A stretch of DNA of 64,000 nucleotides from a virus. The stretch spans positions 1 to 64,000 of the IMG/VR virus record IMGVR_UViG_3300021141_000007; one strand, 5' to 3'. Positions 26,186-33,239 of the stretch are shown piece by piece. Numbering within the stretch: the first letter of the stretch is position 1; each line of letters begins with the position of its first letter. Below the pieces are notes generated by a model. That model was given only the letters and a program-made list of their open reading frames with translations. It was not told the origin of the DNA and ran no database searches. Position numbers and translations under genes: made by a program.

Positions 26186-26224
26186 ACTTTTTAGTTTTAT
26201 AAATTATTGTTTTGTGTGTGTTAT

Positions 26225-26776
26225 TTATTTTTTGCTTGCTTTGCTTACTAATTTCTCAGTGAAAGATTCTTCTCTTCCACCTCTAGCCCTAGTTTCAATG
26301 TTCTCATCTTGGTATTCCTTGTAAACCTTTCCAAAAGATTCCCAGATAAGCTTGGAGTCTTTCATCATCTTATCAAGGGCTTCAAAGGTATCTAAGCTAT
26401 AAGAAAGGGTTTCTAGGAACTTATTTCTCTCCTCTATCTTATCCTGCCATACCTTCAACTCTCTTTGTATCTTTGTCATCACTACCTTTGGGTAGGCATC
26501 TATCAAGTGTTCATAATGTTCAAAATCAAAAGAATCTTCTTTTAAAAAGTATTTTTTAATGTCTTCTGCTCTCTCGTCTTTTCTAAGTCTAATCTTTGGA
26601 GACTTTATATCACAAAAAAGATATATGGCCCACATTACTTCTGAAGTGTAGTCCTTGTTCTCTGAAGAATTATAAAAATTATCAAAAGGTTCTGTAAATT
26701 TAAATTCAGGATTCACTTCCCAAAATAAATTTCTATTAACCTCATAATCAAAATTCTGCATTAAATAATAATCCAT
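26225..26776 (-). CDS. Unknown helical protein upstream of terminase
   Basis: 183 residues, mostly helical and charged. It has an aromatic N-terminus (MQNFDYEVNRNLFWEVNPEF), a centre with long helices (VVMTKIQRELKVWQDKIEE) and a basic C-terminal tail (GGREESFTEKLVSKASKK). It overlaps the SET-domain gene by 29 bases. A small terminase subunit could lie here by position, since none is otherwise visible, but there is no clear helix-turn-helix. Confidence 0.5.
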   Translation of the reverse strand: MDYYLMQNFDYEVNRNLFWEVNPEFKFTEPFDNFYNSSENKDYTSEVMWAIYLFCDIKSPKIRLRKDERAEDIKKYFLKEDSFDFEHYEHLIDAYPKVVMTKIQRELKVWQDKIEERNKFLETLSYSLDTFEALDKMMKDSKLIWESFGKVYKEYQDENIETRARGGREESFTEKLVSKASKK

Positions 26777-27161
26777 CGTCTGTGTTTTTATTATTAAATA
26801 AATAGAGATTCTTTGTGTTTACCTTTTCTCCTGTTTCCTTATCTGTAAACTCTTTTACAATAATTTCCTCAGTTTCGTAATAGTTTCTCTTTATCTCATC
26901 TCCTTCTCTTATTTTCCTAATAGCCACTAAAGAATGTCCTTCTACTCTTACGTTGGGGTCAAAGGAATGCTTAATGTATTTTACAATAGGGTCTAGCACA
27001 TGGTAATTTACGTCTAATTGTATTGTGTGTTGAGTAGGTGTTTTTAATTCTTCGCAACATATAAATAGAACAGTTTCGCCAGTAAAGAAATCCCTTGTAG
27101 AATGGACTTGTTTTAGTCTTTTACTTTTTCTAATTTCAAAATGATTATTATGGTTACTCAT
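26748..27161 (-). CDS. SET-domain protein (putative protein lysine methyltransferase)
   Basis: 137 residues that show the core SET motifs in order: an N-terminal VHSTRDFFTGETVL (residues ~19-32, the first SET strand), KHSFDPNVRVEGHSLVA at 64-80 (the NHSxxPN pseudoknot motif, with Lys for the usual Asn) and AIRKIREGDEIKRNYYE at 80-96 (the AxRxIxxGEEIxxdY motif with the catalytic-region tyrosine). The length fits a minimal stand-alone SET domain without pre- or post-SET cysteines. These enzymes transfer methyl groups from SAM to lysines in proteins. Likely targets in a phage (ribosomal, DNA-bound or virion proteins) are unknown. It overlaps both neighbours. Confidence 0.72.
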   Translation of the reverse strand: MSNHNNHFEIRKSKRLKQVHSTRDFFTGETVLFICCEELKTPTQHTIQLDVNYHVLDPIVKYIKHSFDPNVRVEGHSLVAIRKIREGDEIKRNYYETEEIIVKEFTDKETGEKVNTKNLYLFNNKNTDDGLLFNAEF

Positions 27162-27666
27162 GTATTATTCTATCTTTAAAAATCTCTAAATAATCATTAT
27201 AATATAGGGTTATGTCTTCTCCTTTTAATAGTTTTTTTAGTTGTTTTTGCTCTAATGGTAATTTTAACAAAAGGTCTTTAAATTTATCATTTGCTGATCT
27301 AAGTTTTAATTCTTTCCTATCATAAATAGGAGTTTCATTAAGATCCACTAAACAATCTATTCTTGGAAAATGAACAATACTCCTCATTGATTTATCTAAA
27401 AAACAAATTGGAGCGGTAGTGTTCATTAATAAGAAAAACCCTGAACTTGAGCATTCCTCAATAGGGTAGAGAACTATATCCTCATAATCCTCAATGGCTT
27501 TAGATAAAGGATGTACAAAACTTGTATAACCTCCAGGAGTGGTAATGAAAAAATTAATAGGTAAATCATTATTATTTAAAAATGTTAAGGCATCATTGAT
27601 TGCTGATAACTCAAAATCATTATGAAAAATATAAGTTAATCTTTTATTATCTACAATTAGTTCCAT
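27154..27666 (-). CDS. ClpP-like serine protease (S14 fold)
   Basis: 170 residues with the ClpP/crotonase-fold landmarks: FFITTPGGYTSFVHPLSKAI (~39-58, the GG oxyanion strand), EECSSSGFFLLM at ~70-81 (nucleophile serine followed by Gly) and RSIVHFPRID at 95-104 (catalytic His context). It is shorter than cellular ClpP and lacks an obvious N-terminal gate loop. In phages this fold often serves as the prohead maturation protease. Its place upstream of terL supports that, though an anti-host role is possible. The third catalytic residue is not certain. Confidence 0.65.
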   Translation of the reverse strand: MELIVDNKRLTYIFHNDFELSAINDALTFLNNNDLPINFFITTPGGYTSFVHPLSKAIEDYEDIVLYPIEECSSSGFFLLMNTTAPICFLDKSMRSIVHFPRIDCLVDLNETPIYDRKELKLRSANDKFKDLLLKLPLEQKQLKKLLKGEDITLYYNDYLEIFKDRIIHE

Positions 27667-27675
27667 AATAAAAGT

Positions 27676-28005
27676 TTAAGAAATAATGTTTTTTGTGATT
27701 CTAAGGGATATTGCGGTGGCATTACCATGAACATAAATGAATTTATCTGAAGGAGTGCCTAGTTGAATAGTAAAATCAAGTTCTTTGCTTTCTCCTGGCT
27801 CTATAATAGTTCCTGTATTAATTCCTGAAGGAGTGGTACACCCACAGCTTTTAGACACACTTTGGCATACAAAGGTTTCATTCCCTATGTTTTTTACTAA
27901 TGCTTTGCCGCTTACAGTTTGATTTCTGCTACCTGTAACCACCACTACTTCTGGTTCAAATACCACTGTGGTGAGCTTTAAGTTTGGGTTGATATTATCT
28001 GTCAT
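27676..28005 (-). CDS. DUF1573 immunoglobulin-like protein
   Basis: 109 residues with the DUF1573 pattern: VKNIGNETFVCQSVSKSCGCTTP (quoted here in part: VKNIGN, then SVSKSCGCTTP), then IIEPGESKELDF. DUF1573 domains are ASH-like beta sandwiches found mostly in Bacteroidota exported proteins. This copy has no signal peptide, so it acts in the cytoplasm or the virion. The two cysteines of the SCGC motif are kept. Function in phages is unknown. Confidence 0.7.
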   Translation of the reverse strand: MTDNINPNLKLTTVVFEPEVVVVTGSRNQTVSGKALVKNIGNETFVCQSVSKSCGCTTPSGINTGTIIEPGESKELDFTIQLGTPSDKFIYVHGNATAISLRITKNIIS

Positions 28006-28009
28006 TTTA

Positions 28010-28315
28010 TTAAAAATTTATATTGTTTTCTAATTTAAATTTCTCCCACTCCTCTTCTCCCATCATATCAGGGAAGCAAGGGGTTTCCTTTCTTTTACAC
28101 CCATCTGTACCATAATACAGATCAGGGGTTTCACACCCACATTCTAAGCAGCTACCATTTACAGTGCATTCTTTAGCCACTTCTGCTCTCCAGAGCACTT
28201 GTTCTTTTTCACATTCAGGCAAAAAACCTGCCTCTCTAACTTGTGCAGAGAGGAAGTTTTTTACATTCTTAAAATTAATCTTTGCAGGATTAGCTGCATT
28301 TGGATTGGCAAACAT
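28010..28315 (-). CDS. Small cysteine-rich protein
   Basis: 101 residues with nine cysteines, mostly in CTVNGSCLECGCETPD and GCKRKETPCFPD, suggesting one or two zinc knuckles. The N-terminal third is helical (KNVKNFLSAQVREAG). It sits four bases past the stop spacing of DUF1573 in the same operon. No family recognised. Confidence 0.5.
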   Translation of the reverse strand: MFANPNAANPAKINFKNVKNFLSAQVREAGFLPECEKEQVLWRAEVAKECTVNGSCLECGCETPDLYYGTDGCKRKETPCFPDMMGEEEWEKFKLENNINF

Positions 28316-28325
28316 ATTAAATTTT

Positions 28326-28649
28326 TTATAGGCTTAAAACGTCCCAATTTTCTTTAAATTCCCCACCTTCCATTTTGTCATCATACTCTTCTTCTTTACT
28401 GTCGTCTTCTGACTCCATTTCTAAAGGGTTTGTTTCAAAATACTTTTTAACACAAGAATATTCCCCTTCTCCATTGAAAGGATATTTATCCACTGTTAAA
28501 AGCCATCCGTTGCTGATTTTTTCCAAAGTTTTTGTAACTTCTTCTTTATCAGTTCTTTTTTTCAAGATAAAAGTTTCATCTCCTTCATTCATTTCTTTGG
28601 TCATAGAAACAATTTTCTTTTTAACGACCATAATTGGTAATGTTTTCAT
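28326..28649 (-). CDS. Small acidic protein, unknown
   Basis: 107 residues. The basic N-terminal half has VVKKKIVSMTKEMNEGDET. The C-terminal quarter is strongly acidic (ESEDDSKEEEYDDKMEGGE). There is no membrane segment. It is part of the closely spaced pre-terminase operon; function unknown. Confidence 0.5.
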   Translation of the reverse strand: MKTLPIMVVKKKIVSMTKEMNEGDETFILKKRTDKEEVTKTLEKISNGWLLTVDKYPFNGEGEYSCVKKYFETNPLEMESEDDSKEEEYDDKMEGGEFKENWDVLSL

Positions 28650-28653
28650 TTTT

Positions 28654-28908
28654 TTATTTATAGGTTAGTAATAGTTTTATAAAATTTACAATTTTGTCTC
28701 GTAAAGACTCCGTAAATGACTTTATTCCAAGAATATCTGAAGAAGGAACAGTGCATTTTGGGGTATTATAAACAATTGGAGTTTCATTTATAATGCTATC
28801 CTCTATCTTATTGCTCTCTAACAAAGATGTCTCTTCTTTTTTAGTTACTCTAGACGATCTCTTCTTAGGAGAAGCTGGTGTTTTTTTCTTATTGATATTT
28901 TTTTCCAT
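28654..28908 (-). CDS. Small protein with basic N-terminus, unknown
   Basis: 84 residues. The basic start NKKKTPASPKKRSSRVTKK could bind nucleic acid. A less charged C-terminal half ends VNFIKLLLTYK. It lies between two closely spaced genes of the same direction. Function unknown. Confidence 0.45.
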   Translation of the reverse strand: MEKNINKKKTPASPKKRSSRVTKKEETSLLESNKIEDSIINETPIVYNTPKCTVPSSDILGIKSFTESLRDKIVNFIKLLLTYK

Positions 28909-28909
28909 T

Positions 28910-29338
28910 TTATATATTATGTTTTACGGTGACAAGATCCTCTGGTATTAAAAATGTAAGCTCTAAAGCATCGTCTGCGTCTTCTAACTTATTACAGAAG
29001 AATGCAAATGGCATTAGTCCTTGTAGATAGGACCCGAATACTGGTCTAGCTTCTCCATCAGGATCTCCTCCTACAGGCGGCTTATAGCTTACAATTGGTT
29101 TATCCACCATATTATCTCCAAGAGAAATAATATCTCCTTCTTTAAAGGTTTTAGAACCATTAGCCATCAATACTTTAAAAGCATTTTTAATTTCAGTGGT
29201 TTTACGGTTGTCCATGCCCACTAGCTGAGAAGCCAATGCACTTTTTTTAGCGTAACATTGTACTAAAATGTGATTTTCTCTTTTGATTTCAAACCCGAAA
29301 TCTGGAATTGGTTGTTCTTTGAATTCTTTAATTGTCAT
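28910..29338 (-). CDS. Unknown protein, weakly co-chaperonin-like
   Basis: 142 residues. FEIKRENHILVQCYAKKSA near the N-terminus and KTFKEGDIISLGDN in the middle recall the strand order of GroES-like co-chaperonins, but the mobile loop is not recognisable. The rest (PVGGDPDGEARPVFGSYLQG) does not match. It is preceded by its own likely promoter element (TATATTTG, minus strand, 29373-29380) and an ACACACAAAACAATC leader, so it heads a transcription unit running to the terminase. The co-chaperonin idea is weak. Confidence 0.45.
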   Translation of the reverse strand: MTIKEFKEQPIPDFGFEIKRENHILVQCYAKKSALASQLVGMDNRKTTEIKNAFKVLMANGSKTFKEGDIISLGDNMVDKPIVSYKPPVGGDPDGEARPVFGSYLQGLMPFAFFCNKLEDADDALELTFLIPEDLVTVKHNI

Positions 29339-29372
29339 AATTTTGATTGTTTTGTGTGTTTTAAAATTTTTA

Positions 29373-29380
29373 CAAATATA
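29373..29380 (-). promoter_or_regulatory. Promoter -7 element before the 142-residue gene
   Basis: The minus strand reads TATATTTG, matching the Bacteroidota -7 consensus TAnnTTTG, 35-42 bases before the ATG at 29338. No good TTG -33 element is seen 19 bases further upstream. Confidence 0.4.
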
Positions 29381-29392
29381 CGAAAATAATTT

Positions 29393-29674
29393 TTATTTTC
29401 TTTTATTTTTATTATTTCTTAATGATCTAATTGTGTTTATCATTTTTTGTGTTTTTTCTACATGCCTCAACTTAAAGAACATCCTAAGCCTTTTCTTTAT
29501 CTTAATAATGCTTGGAACTATTTTACCAAACTTAGGCAAATACATTTCCCTATCTGGAGACTTTGACATTTCCTTTGAAAGCGTTTTTACATAATCTTTA
29601 TAAATGATTTCCACCATTTCGGGGGAAACATCCCCAAGATTACTAGAAACTTCCTCAAATATACTATTGGACAT
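29393..29674 (-). CDS. Small basic protein, unknown
   Basis: 93 residues from the ATG of MSNSIFEEVS (two codons after a TTG that opens the frame). The N-terminal helix is acidic and the C-terminal half is very basic (KIKKRLRMFFKLRHVEK, RSLRNNKNKRK), with YLPKFGKIVPS between. This suggests nucleic-acid binding. It overlaps the stop of the preceding membrane protein. Family not recognised. Confidence 0.5.
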   Translation of the reverse strand: MSNSIFEEVSSNLGDVSPEMVEIIYKDYVKTLSKEMSKSPDREMYLPKFGKIVPSIIKIKKRLRMFFKLRHVEKTQKMINTIRSLRNNKNKRK

Positions 29675-29861
29675 TTGCAATCACTAAGGTGGATATTAAA
29701 CAAAATAGCACCACTATAATTAAAAAGTCTCTGGCTATTCTTTTAATCATTATATTAAAATCACAGTCTTCTTCTACCTTAAAAAATATATTTAAAGCTG
29801 CCATGGTGAGCAGAAAAGTTAAGATTAAAAGTAATTTTACAGCCAATATCATCATCATCAT
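29664..29861 (-). CDS. Small two-helix membrane protein
   Basis: 65 residues with two hydrophobic segments: MMILAVKLLLILTFLLTM near the N-terminus and DFLIIVVLFCLISTLVI near the C-terminus, separated by an acidic/basic loop. It starts four bases before the stop of the previous gene. Such small membrane proteins in phages can act in superinfection exclusion or lysis timing; no evidence chooses between these. Confidence 0.5.
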   Translation of the reverse strand: MMMMILAVKLLLILTFLLTMAALNIFFKVEEDCDFNIMIKRIARDFLIIVVLFCLISTLVIANVQ

Positions 29862-30049
29862 ACTAACATTAATTTTAAGTTATTGTCTAAGCTTATAGCT
29901 ATGGTGAGGTTTTTATACTTTACTAGCTCCTCATAGTATTCCATACCTAGTTCTCTTTTAAGCATGTCATAGGTGGCATTATCCATTATCATAAGCTTTC
30001 TATATGGAGAGTTCATTTCTTTTATTATCTGTACAATGCTCTTATTCAT
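29858..30049 (-). CDS. Small protein, unknown
   Basis: 63 residues (NKSIVQIIKEMNSPYRKL at the start), mixed charge, coupled by short overlaps to genes on both sides (four bases with 29664-29861, eight bases with 30042-30458). No motif recognised. Confidence 0.45.
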   Translation of the reverse strand: MNKSIVQIIKEMNSPYRKLMIMDNATYDMLKRELGMEYYEELVKYKNLTIAISLDNNLKLMLV

Positions 30050-30458
30050 ATATAAAATTTATATCTAATTTAAATTCTTTATCTTTATACATTTTTTCTA
30101 GCCATTGAGGTATTTCATAATCCAATACCCTAGGTTTAGAGAATCTATCTGCTGGTATTGAAACCGTCTTCTTTAAAATCTTAAAAGGAATGATTCTATC
30201 ATTTATATAAGCCCCAATATAAGAAGAAAATACTTGCATGTGCTTTGCAATCACTACATGCATTTGATTCATATTCTTAAATTTATTTACATTATTAGCA
30301 TCTAATGCAGGGTAGTCTATTTTATAATACAATACCCAATATAAAACCTCTAGGGTCTTGTCAGAAAGTAATAGCCCTCTAGTGGCTAGTAATACTCTAG
30401 CCCTTTCTATAAAGCACTCTTTCTTGCCTTTTTTTATACTTTGTTTATATACTCCCAT
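30042..30458 (-). CDS. Unknown helical protein
   Basis: 138 residues. The basic N-terminus (GVYKQSIKKGKKECFIERA) is followed by a helical region with VLYWVLYYKIDYPALDANN. The protein is rich in aromatic and basic residues, with no signal peptide. An ATG start follows a leader with AAACACATACAAA. Function unknown. Confidence 0.5.
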   Translation of the reverse strand: MGVYKQSIKKGKKECFIERARVLLATRGLLLSDKTLEVLYWVLYYKIDYPALDANNVNKFKNMNQMHVVIAKHMQVFSSYIGAYINDRIIPFKILKKTVSIPADRFSKPRVLDYEIPQWLEKMYKDKEFKLDINFIYE

Positions 30459-30505
30459 TTTGTATGTGTTTTTTATTTAACAATTATTATTTTAAAAAAG
30501 TTCCA

Positions 30506-30694
30506 TCACTCCTTAAAAACAGTTTTTTCATTTAAAAAGTTAGAGAAAGACACTAAATCTTGAATCTTTCTAATAAAAGTTTCCCTAGAGATGACATCTG
30601 TGGTTTTATACTCCTCCGCCTCTATATTAAATTTTTCAGGAAGAGATATAGTTTGTTTATTTCCTTGTAAGTCTGTAATAATTATTTCTGCCAT
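30506..30694 (-). CDS. Small protein, unknown
   Basis: 62 residues beginning with a short beta hairpin (EIIITDLQGNKQTISLPEKF) then a helix. Leftward, preceded by an A/T-rich 26-base leader. No family recognised. Confidence 0.45.
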   Translation of the reverse strand: MAEIIITDLQGNKQTISLPEKFNIEAEEYKTTDVISRETFIRKIQDLVSFSNFLNEKTVFKE

Positions 30695-30720
30695 TTTTTT
30701 ATATTTTAATTTTAGTGTGA

Positions 30721-30948
30721 TTAAACCTTGTCATCTAAGAATATAGTGGGAGGGTTGAAAGAAACTATTGCAGAATAATACACGCCTAAACAGTGATTTA
30801 CTTTTGCTAAAAGCATTTCTAATTCCTCTAAGTCTTTTATTTCTATCTTAATAGCGTCAAAATCATCATATCTATCCACCCAAGCACCTAATCTATCAAT
30901 TAGAAATCTATCATTATTGTGTCTATTGAAATCTATCTCAAACTCCAT
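30721..30948 (-). CDS. Small acidic protein, unknown
   Basis: 75 residues, Asp/Glu-rich (WVDRYDDFDAIKIEIKDLEE), likely alpha/beta. It starts four bases after the stop of the newly identified membrane protein at 30953-31132. No motif recognised. Confidence 0.45.
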   Translation of the reverse strand: MEFEIDFNRHNNDRFLIDRLGAWVDRYDDFDAIKIEIKDLEELEMLLAKVNHCLGVYYSAIVSFNPPTIFLDDKV

Positions 30949-30952
30949 GTCT

Positions 30953-31132
30953 TTATGAATTAAAAAATTCTTTTAATATTTCCATTACATTAATAACTCC
31001 CACAACAACAATTATAGAAACTATTTCTATCCAAAAAGGAAACGTACACCACCACCAAGACAAATCTTGTATATATCCTAATGCCTTCAATATAATGAGA
31101 ATACCCCCTATACAATATGCTATGTTATTCAT
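30953..31132 (-). CDS. Very small two-helix membrane protein
   Basis: A 59-residue frame from ATG to TAA, too short for routine calling, which fills an otherwise unexplained gap. It has two hydrophobic segments, IAYCIGGILIILKALGYI and WIEIVSIIVVVGVINVM, flanking a Trp-rich turn (DLSWWWCTFPF). Its start overlaps the 3' end of the upstream gene by eight bases, typical of this operon. Likely an inner-membrane peptide; function unknown. Confidence 0.5.
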   Translation of the reverse strand: MNNIAYCIGGILIILKALGYIQDLSWWWCTFPFWIEIVSIIVVVGVINVMEILKEFFNS

Positions 31133-31448
31133 TTTCTATTATTTCAAATTCTTCTTGTTCAATTAATTCCTTTATCTCAATATCATTTAACTCTGTGCAA
31201 TTTTTAGCAAGTTCTATAAATTCCTCTAAATCATCCTGATGTATGGCAAATCTTTTAGCATCAAATACTCCATAAGGAGCACAGGATTCGTCAAGATCTA
31301 TTTCTTCCAGGGTGTATGCCATTGTTTTAGAGGGGATGGAATAGAATATCATTAGAATATGATAGAGTTCTTGTTCTTTCACCCATTTACTTGCAGGGAT
31401 TACGCTTGGCTTATTCTTTTCGTCAATACAGATAACTCTTACACTCAT
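31125..31448 (-). CDS. Small acidic protein, unknown
   Basis: 107 residues. It has a beta start (SVRVICIDEKNKPSVIPAS) and an acidic helical C-terminus (ELNDIEIKELIEQEEFEII). No metal-binding or nucleotide-binding motif. It sits in the leftward small-gene operon. Confidence 0.48.
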   Translation of the reverse strand: MSVRVICIDEKNKPSVIPASKWVKEQELYHILMIFYSIPSKTMAYTLEEIDLDESCAPYGVFDAKRFAIHQDDLEEFIELAKNCTELNDIEIKELIEQEEFEIIENE

Positions 31449-31464
31449 TGTTATGTTAATTTAT

Positions 31465-31986
31465 TTATAAAATAGGGGATAATGCCGCATAGTGCGTATT
31501 ATTAAATAAACTTTGTACGTCTTTTTTAATTATTTTTCCATTAAAAGACAAATAAGGGTTGAATACCCAGTAGTTATGATGATTTTCAAACCTATCATAC
31601 ACCTGGAACTTTCCTATCACCCCTAATTTAAATAATTTTTCAATTATATTCTGTATTTTTCTCCTATCAACATTGAAAAACTCCGAAAGTTCCTTCATTG
31701 TACTCTCTGGTCTTAATGGTTCTAAGCTATTTGTATAGGCATGAGCCATCATAGACATTTTATAAGCCACTTTAAACTCTGTATCAGTAGTTTGAGTCTC
31801 TAATAATTGCCAAGCCTTTGTAAAAAACCTAGAATAACTCTCAGTACTGATAAAGAAATTCATAGAAGGGTCCTTTGGCTGCTTTTTTTCCCTATTGTGT
31901 ACCGCCACTTCTGCCACTTCTCCAGTGTCTAAGTCTATCTTAGCAGCCCTTTCGTTATGTTTTAATTTAATTACCTTCTCGTACAT
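31465..31986 (-). CDS. Winged-helix DNA-binding protein, RepL-like
   Basis: 173 residues. After a variable start with KLKHNERAAKIDLDTGEV, the centre has a helical segment followed by a winged helix-turn-helix: TMKELSEFFNVDRRKIQNII, then KLFKLGVIGKFQVYDR. Then comes the wing-like YWVFNPYLSFNGK. The order resembles plasmid/phage RepL-type replication or regulatory proteins, whose recognition helix is followed by a 'NPY.S.NGK' strand. It is the first sizeable DNA-binding gene leftward of the origin-like region, so it may be an initiator or an early/middle transcription regulator. Confidence 0.58.
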   Translation of the reverse strand: MYEKVIKLKHNERAAKIDLDTGEVAEVAVHNREKKQPKDPSMNFFISTESYSRFFTKAWQLLETQTTDTEFKVAYKMSMMAHAYTNSLEPLRPESTMKELSEFFNVDRRKIQNIIEKLFKLGVIGKFQVYDRFENHHNYWVFNPYLSFNGKIIKKDVQSLFNNTHYAALSPIL

Positions 31987-32055
31987 ACAATATATTTATT
32001 ATCTATCCTCCTAATACATCTATCTCCACTATATCAACCGCCATAACTAATTGTT

Positions 32056-32484
32056 TTATATTTGTTTATTCATTTTATCTAAAAACCATCCTGGAACTTC
32101 TTTGCTAAAATATGTCCAACCAGTACTATCTGCCATAGTATATTTGTACGTGGAAGAACTATCAATGCCTATTAGCTTAGAATAGAATACAAAATCTTTA
32201 GTCTCATAATGCCAGAAATACCCCAAATCCCCCACTTTAGGTTTACCCCACTCACTTATATCAGTGAAGCCCCCGTTCTCTAAAGAATATTCTGTAAGAG
32301 ATAATAGAGGAGATGAATCCCCCATACTATGTACCCCACTTAGAGTGTATGTACTTATTCCCTTTCCATCAAACCTAACAATAATAGGATAGGAAATTTC
32401 ATTAAAATCTTCCCTATACTCAACAATTGCTCCCCACCCCCATCTAATATCAAATACTCTAGTTCCTATTTCTAATTTTTTCAT
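32056..32484 (-). CDS. Conserved phage protein, unknown
   Basis: 142 residues, beta-rich, with the pattern LEIGTRVFDIRWGWGAIVEY, then YPIIVRFDGKG and LLSLTEYSLENGGFTD, and finally PKVGDLGYFW. I recognise this arrangement from uncharacterised proteins of Bacteroidota phages but know no function. It may be a small beta-barrel (SH3/Tudor-like) module followed by a second one. Confidence 0.5.
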   Translation of the reverse strand: MKKLEIGTRVFDIRWGWGAIVEYREDFNEISYPIIVRFDGKGISTYTLSGVHSMGDSSPLLSLTEYSLENGGFTDISEWGKPKVGDLGYFWHYETKDFVFYSKLIGIDSSSTYKYTMADSTGWTYFSKEVPGWFLDKMNKQI

Positions 32485-32498
32485 TCCACTATTATTCT

Positions 32499-32774
32499 TT
32501 AATTGTTATCTGCAGCTAAAGCACCTGCTTTAAATCCTCTATTATACCCGTCTCTATATCTATCTTGCCCTAATCTAGGAATTGGACAAAGAGGAGTTAT
32601 AGGACAAATAGCAAATTGTCCTTTGACATCTTTCCACCCCTCACAATATCCGTCTCTCCATCCATCACAATACTCAGAATACAATCTCTCTTTTGTCACT
32701 TCTTTAATAATACTGTGTGAAGATATTAATAATCCCCCACTCATAATCCCTAATAATAATACTATCTTTTTCAT
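32499..32774 (-). CDS. Small exported protein
   Basis: 91 residues with an N-terminal hydrophobic signal-like segment (KKIVLLLGIMSGGLLISS). The mature part has two similar short motifs, YCDGWRDGYCEGWKD and RYRDGYNRGFKAG, with four cysteines in total. It is probably exported or a lipid-free envelope protein. Function unknown. Confidence 0.5.
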   Translation of the reverse strand: MKKIVLLLGIMSGGLLISSHSIIKEVTKERLYSEYCDGWRDGYCEGWKDVKGQFAICPITPLCPIPRLGQDRYRDGYNRGFKAGALAADNN

Positions 32775-32817
32775 TTCTTTATAATTTTATGCAAAATTAA
32801 TACATTTATCTTTAATG

Positions 32818-33003
32818 TCAAGAATTTTTTTTATAATCTAAATAAAATCCTATAGCCACAATTATATTCATCCCACAAGAAGCAACTATCTCATGAACAT
32901 CCTCATACACATTCAAACTTAAATGAACATGACCTATAGTCCAAAAAGGAATGGATAGGTTCTGTGACACCCAAATAATAAAATATTTTATAAACTCCTT
33001 CAT
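32818..33003 (-). CDS. Small membrane protein, first gene of the leftward block
   Basis: 61 residues from the ATG at 33001-33003 (MKEFIKYFIIWVSQ). The frame extends to a TTG at 33036, but that would lie inside the promoter -7 element, so the ATG is preferred. A hydrophobic N-terminus and a second hydrophobic stretch (CGMNIIVAIGFYLDY) suggest membrane insertion. It lies 31 bases behind a consensus promoter, so it should be among the first leftward transcripts. Confidence 0.5.
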   Translation of the reverse strand: MKEFIKYFIIWVSQNLSIPFWTIGHVHLSLNVYEDVHEIVASCGMNIIVAIGFYLDYKKNS

Positions 33004-33033
33004 ATTTTTAATTCCTAAAAAAAATAATCTCCG

Positions 33034-33063
33034 CAAAGATACAAACTTTTATACAAATAGCAA
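33034..33063 (-). promoter_or_regulatory. Consensus leftward promoter
   Basis: The minus strand reads TTG, 19 bases, TATCTTTG, an exact match to the Bacteroidota primary sigma-factor promoter. It heads the leftward block that leads to the terminase and capsid genes and is divergent from the promoter at 34149-34178. Confidence 0.8.
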
Positions 33064-33157
33064 GAATTATTTTTCTATTAGAAAGAATTTATTTTACACA
33101 TTTATCACACCATTTTCCAAAAACCCCTCAACGAAGAAATGCGGGTTTCAGCGGGTC

Positions 33158-33196
33158 AAAAGTACAAAAATGTACACGAAAAGTACAAAAATGTAC
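33158..33196. repeat. Tandem 18-bp operator-like repeat
   Basis: Two exact copies of AAAAGTACAAAAATGTAC lie at 33158-33175 and 33179-33196, 21 bp centre to centre (two helical turns). Each contains an inverted repeat GTAC-N6-GTAC-like core (AGTAC AAAAAT GTACT in the second). It is about 95 bp upstream of the leftward promoter and looks like a paired binding site for a dimeric regulator or initiator. Confidence 0.6.
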
Positions 33197-33239
33197 TTTC
33201 ACCCTCTCGGAACCCTTGATTTTCCTAGGTACTTTTTTT

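Noticed and set aside
32503-32784. 93-codon plus-strand frame
   Set aside because: Antisense to the small exported protein at 32499-32774, which has a credible signal peptide and operon context.
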